This document shows, piece by piece, positions 25,376-34,507 of a DNA stretch of 54,169 nt. Position 1 is the stretch's first letter; every line of letters begins with the position of its first letter. The notes under the pieces were generated by a model. It made no database searches and was not told the DNA's origin. It saw only the letters and a program-made list of their open reading frames with translations. Source of the DNA: Bacteroidota bacterium (lineage in GTDB: Bacteria > Bacteroidota > Bacteroidia > Bacteroidales > UBA1715); contig WQTX01000007.1 of the NCBI GenBank assembly GCA_009786075.1, positions 1 to 54,169 on the forward strand, given 5' to 3'. Made by a program: the position numbers and the translations under genes.

Positions 25376-27661
25376 ATGAACTCTCTATTCCAAGACTTAA
25401 ACCCCGCCCAACACCAAGCCGTAGAAAACACCCAAGGCGCAGTGCTGGTAATTGCCGGAGCCGGAGCCGGAAAAACAAAAGTGCTCACGCACCGCATTGC
25501 CTATTTGTTGCAACAGGGCGTGCCTTCGTGGCGAATTTTGGCATTGACGTTTACCAACAAAGCCGCTCGTGAAATGAAAGAGCGGATTGAAAAACTTGTG
25601 GGTAGCGACCGTGCCCGTGATTTGTGGATGGGCACGTTTCACTCGATTTTCGGGAAAATTTTGCGTGTCGAATCGCAGTATTTGGGGTTTGATGCCAATT
25701 ATACCATTTACGACACTGCCGATAGCAAAAGTTTGATTGGGAAAATTATCGCCGAAATGAATTTGGACAAAGATAATTACAAGTCCAATGCGATTTTAAG
25801 CCGAATTTCGAACGCCAAAAATAATTTGATAACTCCGCAGGCATACTTGCAAAACACCGATTTTTACAAACACGATTTGATGCAAAAAGTACCGCAAGCG
25901 GGCGAAATTTATCAACGCTATGTTGCCCGTTGCCGACAGGCGAATGCAATGGATTTTGATGATTTGCTGCTAAATACCAATATTTTATTCCGCGATAATC
26001 CCGATATTTTGGCAAAATATCAACAGCGGTTTCAATATATTTTGGTTGATGAATTTCAAGATACGAACACATCGCAAAATTTGATTATAAAAAAACTTGC
26101 CTTGCCCGAAAATAATATTTGCGTGGTGGGCGACGATGCGCAAAGTATTTATTCATTTCGTGGTGCGAAAATCGAAAACATACTGAATTTCAGTAAGGAT
26201 TACCCGAATTACCGGATTTTCAAACTTGAACAAAATTATCGTTCTACGCCAACGATTGTTGAGGCGGCAAATTCGGTAATTGCAAAAAACCGAAATCAGA
26301 TACCGAAAAAAACATTTTCGGAACAAGCAGACGGCGAAAAAATACAAGTTTTGAGTGCCGATACCGATATTGAAGAAGGCGTGTTGGTAAGCAAAGAGAT
26401 TAAAAAAATGGCTGCTTCAGGCGTAAATTTCAGCGACATAGCCATTTTATACCGCACCAATGCGCAATCGCGGATTATGGAAGAAATGTTGAATAAACTT
26501 TCAATTCCGTGCCGGGTATACGGCGGAACATCGTTTTTTCAACGTAAAGAAATTCGTGATATGTTGGCATACGTGCGAATTGCGGTCAATCCCAAAGATA
26601 ACGAGGCTTTTTCACGGTGTGTAAATTATCCGAGTAAAGGAATTGGAGCTACTACGATGGAAAAAATTCAAATTCTGGCAGACCGAAACAATATATCGTT
26701 GTGGGACGTGTTTTTGAATATTGAGCGGGCAAACGATATTTTTAATAAAGGTACGATTGCAAAAATTGTGCAATTTCGGGAATTATTGCAATCGTTCAGT
26801 GCCGATTTGCTCGTGGCAGATGCCTACGCTTTGGCACACCGGATTTTTACACAAACCGGCATCAAAAAAGATTTGGAGGCAGACGACAGCATTGAAGGTG
26901 TAAATCGTTTGGATAACGTTGAGGAATTGCTCAACGGCATAAAAGATTTTGTGGAAGCCGACGAAAATGCCGAAACGCCCTATTTACCCAATTATTTGGA
27001 AAAAGTTGCCCTGCTTACCGACATGGACACTGAAAACGCCGACAATAATAATAAGGTAACGCTTATGACAATCCATTCGGCGAAAGGTTTGGAATTTTCG
27101 TATTGTTTTATTGTGGGTTTGGAAGAAAATTTATTTCCCTCGAATATGTTTGGCGCGCAATCGCCGAATAATATTGAGGAAGAACGCCGCTTATTTTATG
27201 TGGCGCTCACACGGGCAAAGCAAACTGCTTACCTTTCATACGCCAATTCTCGCCGTATTCACGGCTCTATTACGGCAGCTGCGCCAAGTCGGTTTCTTGC
27301 AGAAATAAATCCCGAATTTTTGGCGCAGGAAATACGTTCAACGTTTGCAGGTTTTTCACATAGCGGTGGCTCTTACGGTTCTTCATTTGGCAGTTCATTT
27401 GGCGATAAATTCGGTAATTCTTCATATTCAAAACCACAATTCAACAGCTTCAAAAAACCGCAAAACACGGCAAAACCTGTTATTCCTACCAATTTTACGC
27501 CAAGTAATCCAAGTGATATTTGCGCAGGGCAAATGGTTGTGCATCAAACGTTTGGCAGAGGCACAGTAAAAGATGTGCAAGACGGCACGGCGGTAATTGA
27601 TTTTCAAGTAGGGGGCGAAAAGAAAATGTTGTTGAAATTTGCTAAGTTGCAGATAGTTTAG
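25376..27661 (+). CDS. uvrD: UvrD/PcrA-type DNA helicase
   Basis: 761 aa superfamily 1A 3'-5' helicase for repair and replication restart. Motif I is AGAGAGKT (about 29-36); motif Ia is ALTFTNKAAREM. Motif II/III follows as ILVDEFQDTNTSQ and VGDDAQSIYSFRGA. Motif IV is FKLEQNYRSTPTIV, motif V VTLMTIHSAKGLEF and motif VI EERRLFYVALTRAK. The C-terminal tail is Gly/Ser-rich, then ends in a conserved GQMVVHQTFGRGTVKD segment that is typical of PcrA. ATG 25376 gives the family start (LFQDLNPAQHQAV). It is a core gene, in contrast to its neighbours upstream. Confidence 0.96.
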   Translation: MNSLFQDLNPAQHQAVENTQGAVLVIAGAGAGKTKVLTHRIAYLLQQGVPSWRILALTFTNKAAREMKERIEKLVGSDRARDLWMGTFHSIFGKILRVESQYLGFDANYTIYDTADSKSLIGKIIAEMNLDKDNYKSNAILSRISNAKNNLITPQAYLQNTDFYKHDLMQKVPQAGEIYQRYVARCRQANAMDFDDLLLNTNILFRDNPDILAKYQQRFQYILVDEFQDTNTSQNLIIKKLALPENNICVVGDDAQSIYSFRGAKIENILNFSKDYPNYRIFKLEQNYRSTPTIVEAANSVIAKNRNQIPKKTFSEQADGEKIQVLSADTDIEEGVLVSKEIKKMAASGVNFSDIAILYRTNAQSRIMEEMLNKLSIPCRVYGGTSFFQRKEIRDMLAYVRIAVNPKDNEAFSRCVNYPSKGIGATTMEKIQILADRNNISLWDVFLNIERANDIFNKGTIAKIVQFRELLQSFSADLLVADAYALAHRIFTQTGIKKDLEADDSIEGVNRLDNVEELLNGIKDFVEADENAETPYLPNYLEKVALLTDMDTENADNNNKVTLMTIHSAKGLEFSYCFIVGLEENLFPSNMFGAQSPNNIEEERRLFYVALTRAKQTAYLSYANSRRIHGSITAAAPSRFLAEINPEFLAQEIRSTFAGFSHSGGSYGSSFGSSFGDKFGNSSYSKPQFNSFKKPQNTAKPVIPTNFTPSNPSDICAGQMVVHQTFGRGTVKDVQDGTAVIDFQVGGEKKMLLKFAKLQIV

Positions 27662-27710
27662 GGAACTAAAATAATTTACAATTTACAATTAATAATTAAT
27701 AATTAGTTCG

Positions 27711-27718
27711 TACTTTTG
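27711..27718 (+). promoter_or_regulatory. -7 promoter box of yidC
   Basis: TACTTTTG matches TAnnTTTG, 22 bases upstream of the yidC ATG, in an AT-rich intergenic stretch without a clear -33 TTG. Confidence 0.55.
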
Positions 27719-27740
27719 CGCAAAATTTAAAAAATACATA

Positions 27741-29594
27741 ATGGACAAAAATGCAATTTTAGGCTCGTTGCTTATTGGAGCTTTGGTAATTGGTTATTTT
27801 TATATGACAAAACCTTCGGAAGAAGATATTCAACGCCAACGCCACATCAATGATTCTATACAATTAGTAGAATTTAACAAAAAACTGCAACTGCAAGCCG
27901 AAGAAACTATGCGTGCGGCAACAGTTGATAGTTTGAACAAAGTAGTTGCCGGTAACGATTCGGTTGCTACCGAACAAGTTAAACGAGATTTTGGCATATA
28001 TGCAAAAGCTGCCAAAGGCGAAGAAAAAATTACAACGTTGAGCAATGGGCTTATCAATCTGCAACTTTCAAACAAAGGCGGTAAACCGTTCCGAGTATTT
28101 TTAAATGATTTTCAAACCTATCACGGTGCGCCATTGCAACTGATGTCGGGCGATAGTACACAATTCGGATTTTTGTTGAGCGAAATCGGAAAATCTACCG
28201 ATGAACTGTTTTTTGAAACAAGCAAAATATTTGTAGATGCCGATTCAACTCAAACTATTAAATACAAACTTCCGGTTGAAGATTTTGCTTATATAGAATT
28301 TGAGTACACGCTTAAACCAAATTCGTATAAAGTTGATGTGCAAATAAATACACCGGGCATGAGTCGCTACATTCGGGATTCCCGTTATCAATTATTGTGG
28401 AAAAGTTATATTCTCAATGCCGAAAAATCGCAAGATTTGGAAAATCAGCATACCAATATTATATGGAAATATTATCAAGACGATGTGGAAAATACCGACC
28501 CTCGTAAGAAAGAAACTATAAATCAAGACCTTACCGGACAAGTACATTGGCTGGGTTTTAAACAACATTTCTTTTCATCGGTTATTATAGCGGACAATTA
28601 TTTTGAACGTGGCGGCAGCGTGGAATCTGTCACTTTGCCCGAACACGACAGCGCATTAAAAGTATTTTCGGCAAATTTATTTTTACCGAAAAATGAAAGC
28701 AACAAAATTTCGTTTTATTTCGGGCCAAACCACTACCCTACCCTTAAAGCGCAAAACGAAGATTTGGAAAAAATCCTTGATTTAGGGTGGTTTGGTTTTA
28801 TTACTCGATTTGCTATTATTCCTATTTTCAATTGGTTACACAGTTTCTTATCGAATTTTGGACTTATCATTCTGTTGCTTACCATTATTTTGAAAATGGT
28901 ATTGTTTCCGCTCACATTCAAATCCTACCTTTCTACGGCTCGTATGCGAGTGCTCAAACCGCAGGTGGACGAAATCAACGCTCGTTACACCGACAAAGGC
29001 GATGCAATGAAACGTCAGCAATCAACAATGGAACTCTACCGCAAAGCCGGCGTAAACCCTATGGGCGGCTGTTTGCCCTTACTTATTCAGTTTCCAATTT
29101 TGATTGCAATGTTCCGTTTCTTCCCCGCATCAATCGAATTGCGCCAACAAAGTTTCTTGTGGGCTGACGACCTTTCAACTTACGATGCAATTGTTTCGTG
29201 GAGCACCCAAATTCCACTTCTTTCGTCAATTTACGGAAATCACATCAGTTTGTTTACCCTGCTTATGGCTGGCTCTATGATTATGGTTAATCAATTGAAT
29301 ACAAGCTCAATAACACCAACTCCCGGCATGCCGAACATGAAAGTGATGATGTGGATTATGTCAATCATGATGATTTTCTGGTTCAATAATTATTCTTCGG
29401 GATTGAGCTACTATTATTTCCTTGCCAACGTTATTACGCTTTTGCAAACATATATTATTCGCCAAATGGTGGACGACAAGAAAATTCTTGCAAAAATAGA
29501 GGCACACAAGAAAACTCCGAAAAAGAAATCACGCTTTCAAGAACGACTTGACATGATGATGAAGGAACAACAGAAATTGCAGAAGAGAAAGTAA
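27741..29594 (+). CDS. yidC: Membrane protein insertase YidC
   Basis: 617 aa insertase that places proteins in the inner membrane with or without SecYEG. The N-terminal anchor is ILGSLLIGALVIGYFYM. A large periplasmic beta-domain spans about 75-330 (NLQLSNKGGKPFRVFLNDFQ). The YidC core from about 345 carries the amphipathic helix and transmembrane segments with LFPLTFKSYLSTARMRVLKP, MGGCLPLLIQFPILIAMFRF and GLSYYYFLANVITLLQTYII. The C-terminal tail is basic (KKTPKKKSRFQERLDM), as in Bacteroidota YidC. A MITE-like repeat starts two bases after the stop. Confidence 0.97.
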   Translation: MDKNAILGSLLIGALVIGYFYMTKPSEEDIQRQRHINDSIQLVEFNKKLQLQAEETMRAATVDSLNKVVAGNDSVATEQVKRDFGIYAKAAKGEEKITTLSNGLINLQLSNKGGKPFRVFLNDFQTYHGAPLQLMSGDSTQFGFLLSEIGKSTDELFFETSKIFVDADSTQTIKYKLPVEDFAYIEFEYTLKPNSYKVDVQINTPGMSRYIRDSRYQLLWKSYILNAEKSQDLENQHTNIIWKYYQDDVENTDPRKKETINQDLTGQVHWLGFKQHFFSSVIIADNYFERGGSVESVTLPEHDSALKVFSANLFLPKNESNKISFYFGPNHYPTLKAQNEDLEKILDLGWFGFITRFAIIPIFNWLHSFLSNFGLIILLLTIILKMVLFPLTFKSYLSTARMRVLKPQVDEINARYTDKGDAMKRQQSTMELYRKAGVNPMGGCLPLLIQFPILIAMFRFFPASIELRQQSFLWADDLSTYDAIVSWSTQIPLLSSIYGNHISLFTLLMAGSMIMVNQLNTSSITPTPGMPNMKVMMWIMSIMMIFWFNNYSSGLSYYYFLANVITLLQTYIIRQMVDDKKILAKIEAHKKTPKKKSRFQERLDMMMKEQQKLQKRK

Positions 29595-29595
29595 A

Positions 29596-29744
29596 AGCCC
29601 CCTAAATCCCCCTCAAGGGGGACTTGAAAGCCTGCAAAAGTCGTAAGATTGCAGTTATAATAAAAACGAAGAAACAATTGGAAACGAAACATTATAATTT
29701 AACCACAAGTCAAAAAGTCCCCCTTGAGGGGGATTTAGGGGGCT
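29596..29744. repeat. MITE-like element with 30-bp perfect inverted ends
   Basis: The left end at 29596-29625 (AGCCCCCTAAATCCCC, then CTCAAGGGGGACTT) is the exact reverse complement of the right end at 29715-29744. Each end is itself a hairpin (CCCCCTCAAGGGGG). About 89 bases lie between. The element spans the yidC-DHH gap and supplies the first codons of the DHH reading frame. GGGGGATTTAGGGGG-type repeats are common in Bacteroidota intergenic DNA. Confidence 0.9.
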
Positions 29745-30778
29745 GGGGCTCTTTCCCCAAAATAACCGCCCAAGTAGCCGATTGCAACACAATCTGCATA
29801 CTCACGCACAGTAATCCCGATGGCGATGCTATGGGTTCGTCGCTGGCGTGGTGCAATATTCTTTTGCAATTGGGGAAAAATGTGCGAGTGATTATTCCCA
29901 ACAATTGCCCCGATTATTTGCAATGGTTACTGGGTTACAAAACGCATACTTTGATTTTTGATAAAAACAAAGCCGAAGCAACTGAATTTATCGGGCAAAG
30001 CGACTTGTTTTTCTGTTTGGATTTCAATACATTTTCACGCATTGAAGAACTTGAAACGCTTGTGAAGCAAACCGAAAAACCGCTCCTTTTGATAGACCAC
30101 CACCCCAATCCGGCAGAGTGTTTCAGCGTGATGGTTACTAACGAAAAAAGCAGTTCAACCTGCGAATTGGTGTACAGAACAATACAAGGCTGCGGCTACG
30201 AAAAATATATAACAACCGAAATTGCCGAGGCATTGTACGTTGGAATTATTACCGATACGGGCAATTTTGCGCATAGTTCATCTCGTCCCGAAGTGTATCA
30301 CGTGGTTGCCGATTTGCTTGCCTACAACATTCACAAAAATGATATTCACGACCAATTGTTCAACGTATTTTCTTTCAATAGAATGAAACTTTTGGGCACA
30401 ATGCTCAAAGACCAATTTGTGTATTTGCCTGAATATCACACCACATATATGTACATTACAAAAGAAAATCAAAAACGATTTAACTTTCAAGTGGGCGATA
30501 GCGAAGGTTTTGTGAATATGCCGCTCGCGATAAAAGATGTGGTATTTTGCGCCCTCTTTACCGAATACGACAATTTGGTAAAAGTTTCGTTCCGGTCAAA
30601 ATTCGATTTTCCGGCAAACGAATTTTCGCAGGAATTTTTTAAAGGCGGCGGACATTTAAACGCTGCCGGTGGAAAAATGTATTGCTCACTGAAAAAAGCT
30701 ATTTCTATATTTACGAATGGTTTGCCGAAATATAAAAAACTGTTGGACGAAACTAAGGAACGGACTGCGGAATTGTAG
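29624..30778 (+). CDS. DHH-family phosphoesterase, NrnA-like (start uncertain)
   Basis: Up to 384 aa. DHH/DHHA1 enzymes of this type degrade short RNAs and/or dephosphorylate pAp. Motif I is THSNPDGDAMGSS, motif II is near FCLDFNTFSR, motif III is LLIDHHPNP, motif IV is GIITDTGNFAHSS, and the DHHA1 end has FKGGGHLNAAGGKMY. There is no in-frame ATG before motif I. The only candidates are TTG at 29624, inside the inverted repeat, and TTG at 29678. The N-terminal 45 residues look like repeat-derived sequence rather than family sequence. The real start may have been displaced by the element. The conserved core is intact. Confidence 0.85.
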   Translation: MKACKSRKIAVIIKTKKQLETKHYNLTTSQKVPLEGDLGGWGSFPKITAQVADCNTICILTHSNPDGDAMGSSLAWCNILLQLGKNVRVIIPNNCPDYLQWLLGYKTHTLIFDKNKAEATEFIGQSDLFFCLDFNTFSRIEELETLVKQTEKPLLLIDHHPNPAECFSVMVTNEKSSSTCELVYRTIQGCGYEKYITTEIAEALYVGIITDTGNFAHSSSRPEVYHVVADLLAYNIHKNDIHDQLFNVFSFNRMKLLGTMLKDQFVYLPEYHTTYMYITKENQKRFNFQVGDSEGFVNMPLAIKDVVFCALFTEYDNLVKVSFRSKFDFPANEFSQEFFKGGGHLNAAGGKMYCSLKKAISIFTNGLPKYKKLLDETKERTAEL

Positions 30779-30780
30779 TT

Positions 30781-31051
30781 CGAATTATGAGGCTGAAAGC
30801 CTCGTAATCAATAGCGTAGGGTAACACCCTGCGAAAATATGGACACAACACAAATCAGGCTGAAAGCCTGAAATCTAAATGATTAGTTGATTTTTGCCTA
30901 ATAACGTAGGGCGATTGCCCTACGTTATTGATTTTACCCCTTTTAGATGGTATTTTTGCGTTCGCATTTTACATAGGGCGATGCCCTATGCTATATGATA
31001 TAAGGCTTTCAGCCTTTTGATACGAAATTTTGCAAATGCAAAATTTCGTAT
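30781..31051. repeat. Cluster of seven hairpins, REP-like
   Basis: No gene lies here. Seven palindromes fill the gap between convergent genes: GAGGC/GCCTC (30789-30803), GCG.AGGG/CCCT.GCG (30814-30833), CAGGC/GCCTG (30856-30870), a 12-bp stem ATAACGTAGGGC (30901-30928), CATAGGGC/GCCCTATG (30972-30990), AAGGCT/AGCCTT (31002-31016) and a 15-bp stem ATACGAAATTTTGCA (31020-31051). Two classes recur: GGCTGAAAGCC and GTAGGGCGATTGCCCTAC. The last may terminate one or both genes. Confidence 0.9.
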
Positions 31052-31063
31052 GCAGACAACCAC

Positions 31064-34000
31064 CTAAAAACTAAACTCCGCCACCTTAACCCTACCATTC
31101 ACTCGCTTGTTTTCTTTCGACAATTGCAGGCACACCACCTGCCGTTGCTCGTCTTTGCCGGCATATTTGGTATAAATTTCAGCCATAACCGTCGATGGTC
31201 CTTCGGATTTTACCTGCCTGTCGCCGTAATAATACACCGATACCGTGTATTTTCCTTTAATTGCATTTTTCAGCAAAAACTGTTCCGGTCCGTAGCCTTG
31301 CCACACGCCTTGGCTCATTACACCGCCAATTTTACTCCAGCGATGTCCGTAATAACACATTTCGCCGTTCGGGTCGGTTACGTGCAGGTCAATGTCGGTG
31401 TTGTTCATATTCCAATTGATAACCACACGCACATCGTAAGGCGTGTTCTTTTTCATTGTTTCGGGAATTCTGCTCGTATCTAAATTCGGATTGAGCGCAA
31501 CAAGGCGTTTGATTTCCGTTTCGATAACTTCGGGAATTGCACTACTTAACTGCCAACGCTGTTTTTCATATTTGTCCCACGCAATGCAGAAATTATCCAA
31601 CGCCTCTTGATTTTTGCCGTTGTCGGCTAATGCCAAAGCGTAATCGCGGTAGCTCTGCGGCTCGAATGGTCGCCATTGCACAACTTTTTTGCACACATAT
31701 TCTTCCAACTCATATTCTTTATACTCTTTAAAACGATAGCCAAGCAAACGGTACAACGACGCATTTTCCAAATCCAAATCGGCAATGGAAGTGAGCACTA
31801 CAAGCGCACGCTCACGGTCGCCATGCTTAAAAAACCAATCCGCCATATCGAAATAAAACGTCGGCGTGTTGATATATTCGGGGCGTAAACGCAAATACGT
31901 GGTGTAATCTTCGTTCACATTTCCGGTTAATTCTTTTATGTAATTATTGTCTTGTTTTATTGGAATTAATTTGATTTCGGGTTGCGAAACGGTACTTTTA
32001 TCAGAAGCGGAATTTAATTTTTTGTTATTTGGCGCGTTATCTCGCCGTGAAGTTTCTTCCGATGTTATCTTTCTCTTTGAATCATATTCAATAGCAAAAG
32101 TTGTAGCTTGAACTGCTTGCTTTGCAATAGGAGGCGGAGGTGTAGAATAATCTGCATCTTCTTGCGTTACCGCACGTTCAGCATCTCTTGTTGCAAATGT
32201 TGCGTCTATTGCGCTCACTTCTTCTACTGTTCTCAGTACATCTTTATCAATAATCCATCCATAACGAATTTCTATTATAGGTGGAATATCGGTTTCTTCT
32301 TCCCATTCATCGGCAATCATTCTATCTCGCCACCATCTTCCATAAACCCTATCATATTCTGCTTGCATTTCCACAGGCGGTTTAATTCTGTATCGCACAT
32401 AATCCCACAAAGTTTCAAGCACAATCAGCGAAGTATTGCGAGTAACAATACCGAATTTTTGCCCAAGCTGTACCAATTCTTTTTTATTTTGCTCGTAGCA
32501 CATATCGAGTTCGTTGATTTTTTTCTGCGCCCATATTCGCTGCACATTTGCTTGTTGGTCAGCTTCTTTTGTGTTCAAATTAATTACAACCTTTTTTTCA
32601 ACCGTGTTGCCATAACCAAAAAGCAACACCAATTCAGTTTGTCCGGCATCGGCAATTCCGGCAACAGAAAAATTGCCTTTTGCCGGCGTAGCCACCGAAG
32701 GGTACACTTCCCGCACATTCGGATTGGGTTCAATTCCCATAAAATGCAAAGTTTCAAAGAGCACTTCGTCCGGAATTTGCTCACTGAACAAAGCGTTCAA
32801 ATTGATAAACTTACCGTTTGTTTGCGCCGCAATCCATTTCATCGCACTGTAATCGGCTTTGGCAGACGACACAACAGCGTGCACCGGACGTACAGAAGTT
32901 TTCGATTGTGTACCGAAACCGGCATCGCTCAATGTGGAAAGTCCGTCGGTAAAAAACAGGATTTCATCGCCCGAAATATCTTTTAAACTAATGGCGTTGA
33001 AATTCGTACCACCGTCATACACCGCCGTTTCTATTGCTTTGCGCAGTGTGCGCCAATCGCCGTTTGTGATTTTGAATGTGTCTTGTTTTCGGAGTTTGTT
33101 ATTCAAAAAATAGAGATTAATTGTAAGGTTTTTCTTTTCCTTGATAATCGCGTCCAAAACCGCCAATTCCTTAGCATGGTCGCGGTACGCACCACTTAAC
33201 GACACGTCCCAAATAATTGCCAAATTATCACTCCAATTCTTTTTGCGATTTTTGGCATTAATCCCACACGAAGCAAGAAAATAATTGCTTCCCTCAACCG
33301 ACTGAATCAACACTTGCGGTACAGAGCGAGGGGCAGGAAGTGCAAAAATCAAGGCTTTATTTGCTTCGTAATTGTTTCGTGCGAGTGTGGCTACGTAATT
33401 TTCGCCTTGTTCGTCAAAAGTCAATTCGTTAGCCATTTTTCCCAACAATTGCGGTTTCGATTGTGGTTGCAAAACAGTGGCTTTTACCGAAAATTTCTCT
33501 ATCGGCTCTTTGTACGCCATAGGCAGGCGATAGTAAAAATACCCTTTGTCGGCTGTCAATTCTTCTTCGTAACCAATTGAAATGGTGCGAGTTCCACCCG
33601 CCGGAATTGGGTAAATCCGTGTGCGGAAATTATTGCCTTCTACCCGTTCGAGCAATCCCGGGTCAACGCGCCGTTGTTCGATTTCTTCAAAAACTTGCGT
33701 GGCTTTTGCTTTCGGAACGGGCACTGCTTCACGCATTTTTCCGTTAATATCAAGCGCGTAATGGCTCACGGTTACGCCGTCGGGCATGGGAACAAGCAAT
33801 TCGCCTTCAAGGATTTTATTTGTACGGTTTTTGAAAACCATTACATAGCGAGTGGTTGCAATATTCCCAACCACTTCCACCTGAACGTCAAGCGATTGCA
33901 GATATACTTCCGAATTCCCGCCGTTCACGTTCATCACAGGCAAGGTCGAAATCGGCATTTCTTCGAGCGTGGAAATATCTTTCCGGAGTTCTATAATTTC

Positions 34001-34114
34001 CGGTTCTTCTTCAAATGTGCCGGCTGATTTTGATTTTACAATTACTAATTGAATTATTGCGAATGTGAGGAGCAGTAATGTTGCTGCTATTAGGGAATAA
34101 TGTTTTGTTTTCAT
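31064..34114 (-). CDS. VIT + VWA + TPR + DUF2135 membrane-anchored protein
   Basis: 1016 aa. An N-terminal signal anchor (YSLIAATLLLLTFAIIQLVI) precedes a VIT domain (LEGELLVPMPDGVTVSHYAL, VPKAKATQVFEEIEQRRV). A VWA-like domain with D-V-S-L-S follows. A variable, disordered linker spans about 665-735. TPR-like helices with FKHGDRERALVVLTSIADLD come next. A C-terminal DUF2135/YfaP-like domain ends the protein (VVINWNMNNTDIDLHVTDP). The VIT-VWA pair resembles inter-alpha-trypsin inhibitor heavy chains; bacterial versions are envelope proteins of unknown role. I chose ATG 34114; the frame upstream is REP-derived (LRGGTTKQSS) and its ATG at 34228 is unlikely to be used. Confidence 0.88.
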   Translation of the reverse strand: MKTKHYSLIAATLLLLTFAIIQLVIVKSKSAGTFEEEPEIIELRKDISTLEEMPISTLPVMNVNGGNSEVYLQSLDVQVEVVGNIATTRYVMVFKNRTNKILEGELLVPMPDGVTVSHYALDINGKMREAVPVPKAKATQVFEEIEQRRVDPGLLERVEGNNFRTRIYPIPAGGTRTISIGYEEELTADKGYFYYRLPMAYKEPIEKFSVKATVLQPQSKPQLLGKMANELTFDEQGENYVATLARNNYEANKALIFALPAPRSVPQVLIQSVEGSNYFLASCGINAKNRKKNWSDNLAIIWDVSLSGAYRDHAKELAVLDAIIKEKKNLTINLYFLNNKLRKQDTFKITNGDWRTLRKAIETAVYDGGTNFNAISLKDISGDEILFFTDGLSTLSDAGFGTQSKTSVRPVHAVVSSAKADYSAMKWIAAQTNGKFINLNALFSEQIPDEVLFETLHFMGIEPNPNVREVYPSVATPAKGNFSVAGIADAGQTELVLLFGYGNTVEKKVVINLNTKEADQQANVQRIWAQKKINELDMCYEQNKKELVQLGQKFGIVTRNTSLIVLETLWDYVRYRIKPPVEMQAEYDRVYGRWWRDRMIADEWEEETDIPPIIEIRYGWIIDKDVLRTVEEVSAIDATFATRDAERAVTQEDADYSTPPPPIAKQAVQATTFAIEYDSKRKITSEETSRRDNAPNNKKLNSASDKSTVSQPEIKLIPIKQDNNYIKELTGNVNEDYTTYLRLRPEYINTPTFYFDMADWFFKHGDRERALVVLTSIADLDLENASLYRLLGYRFKEYKEYELEEYVCKKVVQWRPFEPQSYRDYALALADNGKNQEALDNFCIAWDKYEKQRWQLSSAIPEVIETEIKRLVALNPNLDTSRIPETMKKNTPYDVRVVINWNMNNTDIDLHVTDPNGEMCYYGHRWSKIGGVMSQGVWQGYGPEQFLLKNAIKGKYTVSVYYYGDRQVKSEGPSTVMAEIYTKYAGKDEQRQVVCLQLSKENKRVNGRVKVAEFSF

Positions 34115-34157
34115 ATTTTTGAGAGTTTTATACCAAGGTGATTTATATTTCATGCTG

Positions 34158-34249
34158 GATTGCTTCGTCGTTCCTCCTCGCAAAGACGCTCTTTTGAGGA
34201 TTTGTGCTAACTCCCGAAGGAGCGTCATTGCGAACGAAGTGAAGCAATC
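34158..34249. repeat. REP pair (BIME-like) upstream of the VIT gene
   Basis: GATTGCTTCGTCGTTCCTCC with CTCGCAAAGACGC (34158-34189) faces GCGTCATTGCGAACGAAG with TGAAGCAATC (34222-34249) in inverted orientation around about 32 bases. Read as protein on the minus strand, the first arm gives LRGGTTKQSS, a peptide often found at misannotated N-termini. Confidence 0.85.
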
Positions 34250-34434
34250 TATATTTTTCGGAATGAATTATATTTCACTTTGGCATTATGCGTTTTTTAC
34301 AATTTCCAAAGATAACAATAAAAATTATTATTCTATTTGTATAGGAATTAATTTTAGGGCAAGCGCATGAAATTTTATAAATCTAAGATGTTGTTGAAAA
34401 ATTTAATGAGTATCGCGGTCTTTCGAGAATTCAA

Positions 34435-34465
34435 GATATTCCATTTCTCAAAGAAATGGAATATC
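34435..34465. promoter_or_regulatory. 13-bp inverted repeat overlapping the phospholipid-operon promoter
   Basis: GATATTCCATTTC and GAAATGGAATATC flank a TCAAA loop. The right arm lies where the -33 element of the promoter at 34478 would be. No T-run follows on either strand, so it is not a normal terminator. It could be an operator or a 5' RNA structure. Confidence 0.6.
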
Positions 34466-34477
34466 TCAAAAAAAAAT

Positions 34478-34485
34478 TACCTTTG
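34478..34485 (+). promoter_or_regulatory. -7 promoter box of the phospholipid operon
   Basis: TACCTTTG matches TAnnTTTG, 22 bases before ATG 34508. This argues against the longer open frame beginning at 34367. Confidence 0.65.
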
Positions 34486-34507
34486 CACCGCAACAAAAAA
34501 CAAAAAT

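Noticed and set aside
32108-32986. 292-codon plus-strand frame within the VIT gene
   Set aside because: Antisense shadow of the VIT/VWA protein; Cys/His/Arg-rich composition with no protein-like pattern.
34115-34228. 38-residue N-terminal extension of the VIT protein
   Set aside because: It is encoded by REP DNA (LRGGTTKQSS); the signal anchor begins at ATG 34114.
34435-34465. Rho-independent terminator
   Set aside because: The 13-bp stem has no following T-run on either strand, and it overlaps a promoter.
34367-34507. Longer N-terminus of the CDP-alcohol phosphatidyltransferase
   Set aside because: It would read through the inverted repeat and the TACCTTTG box; ATG 34508 fits the family.
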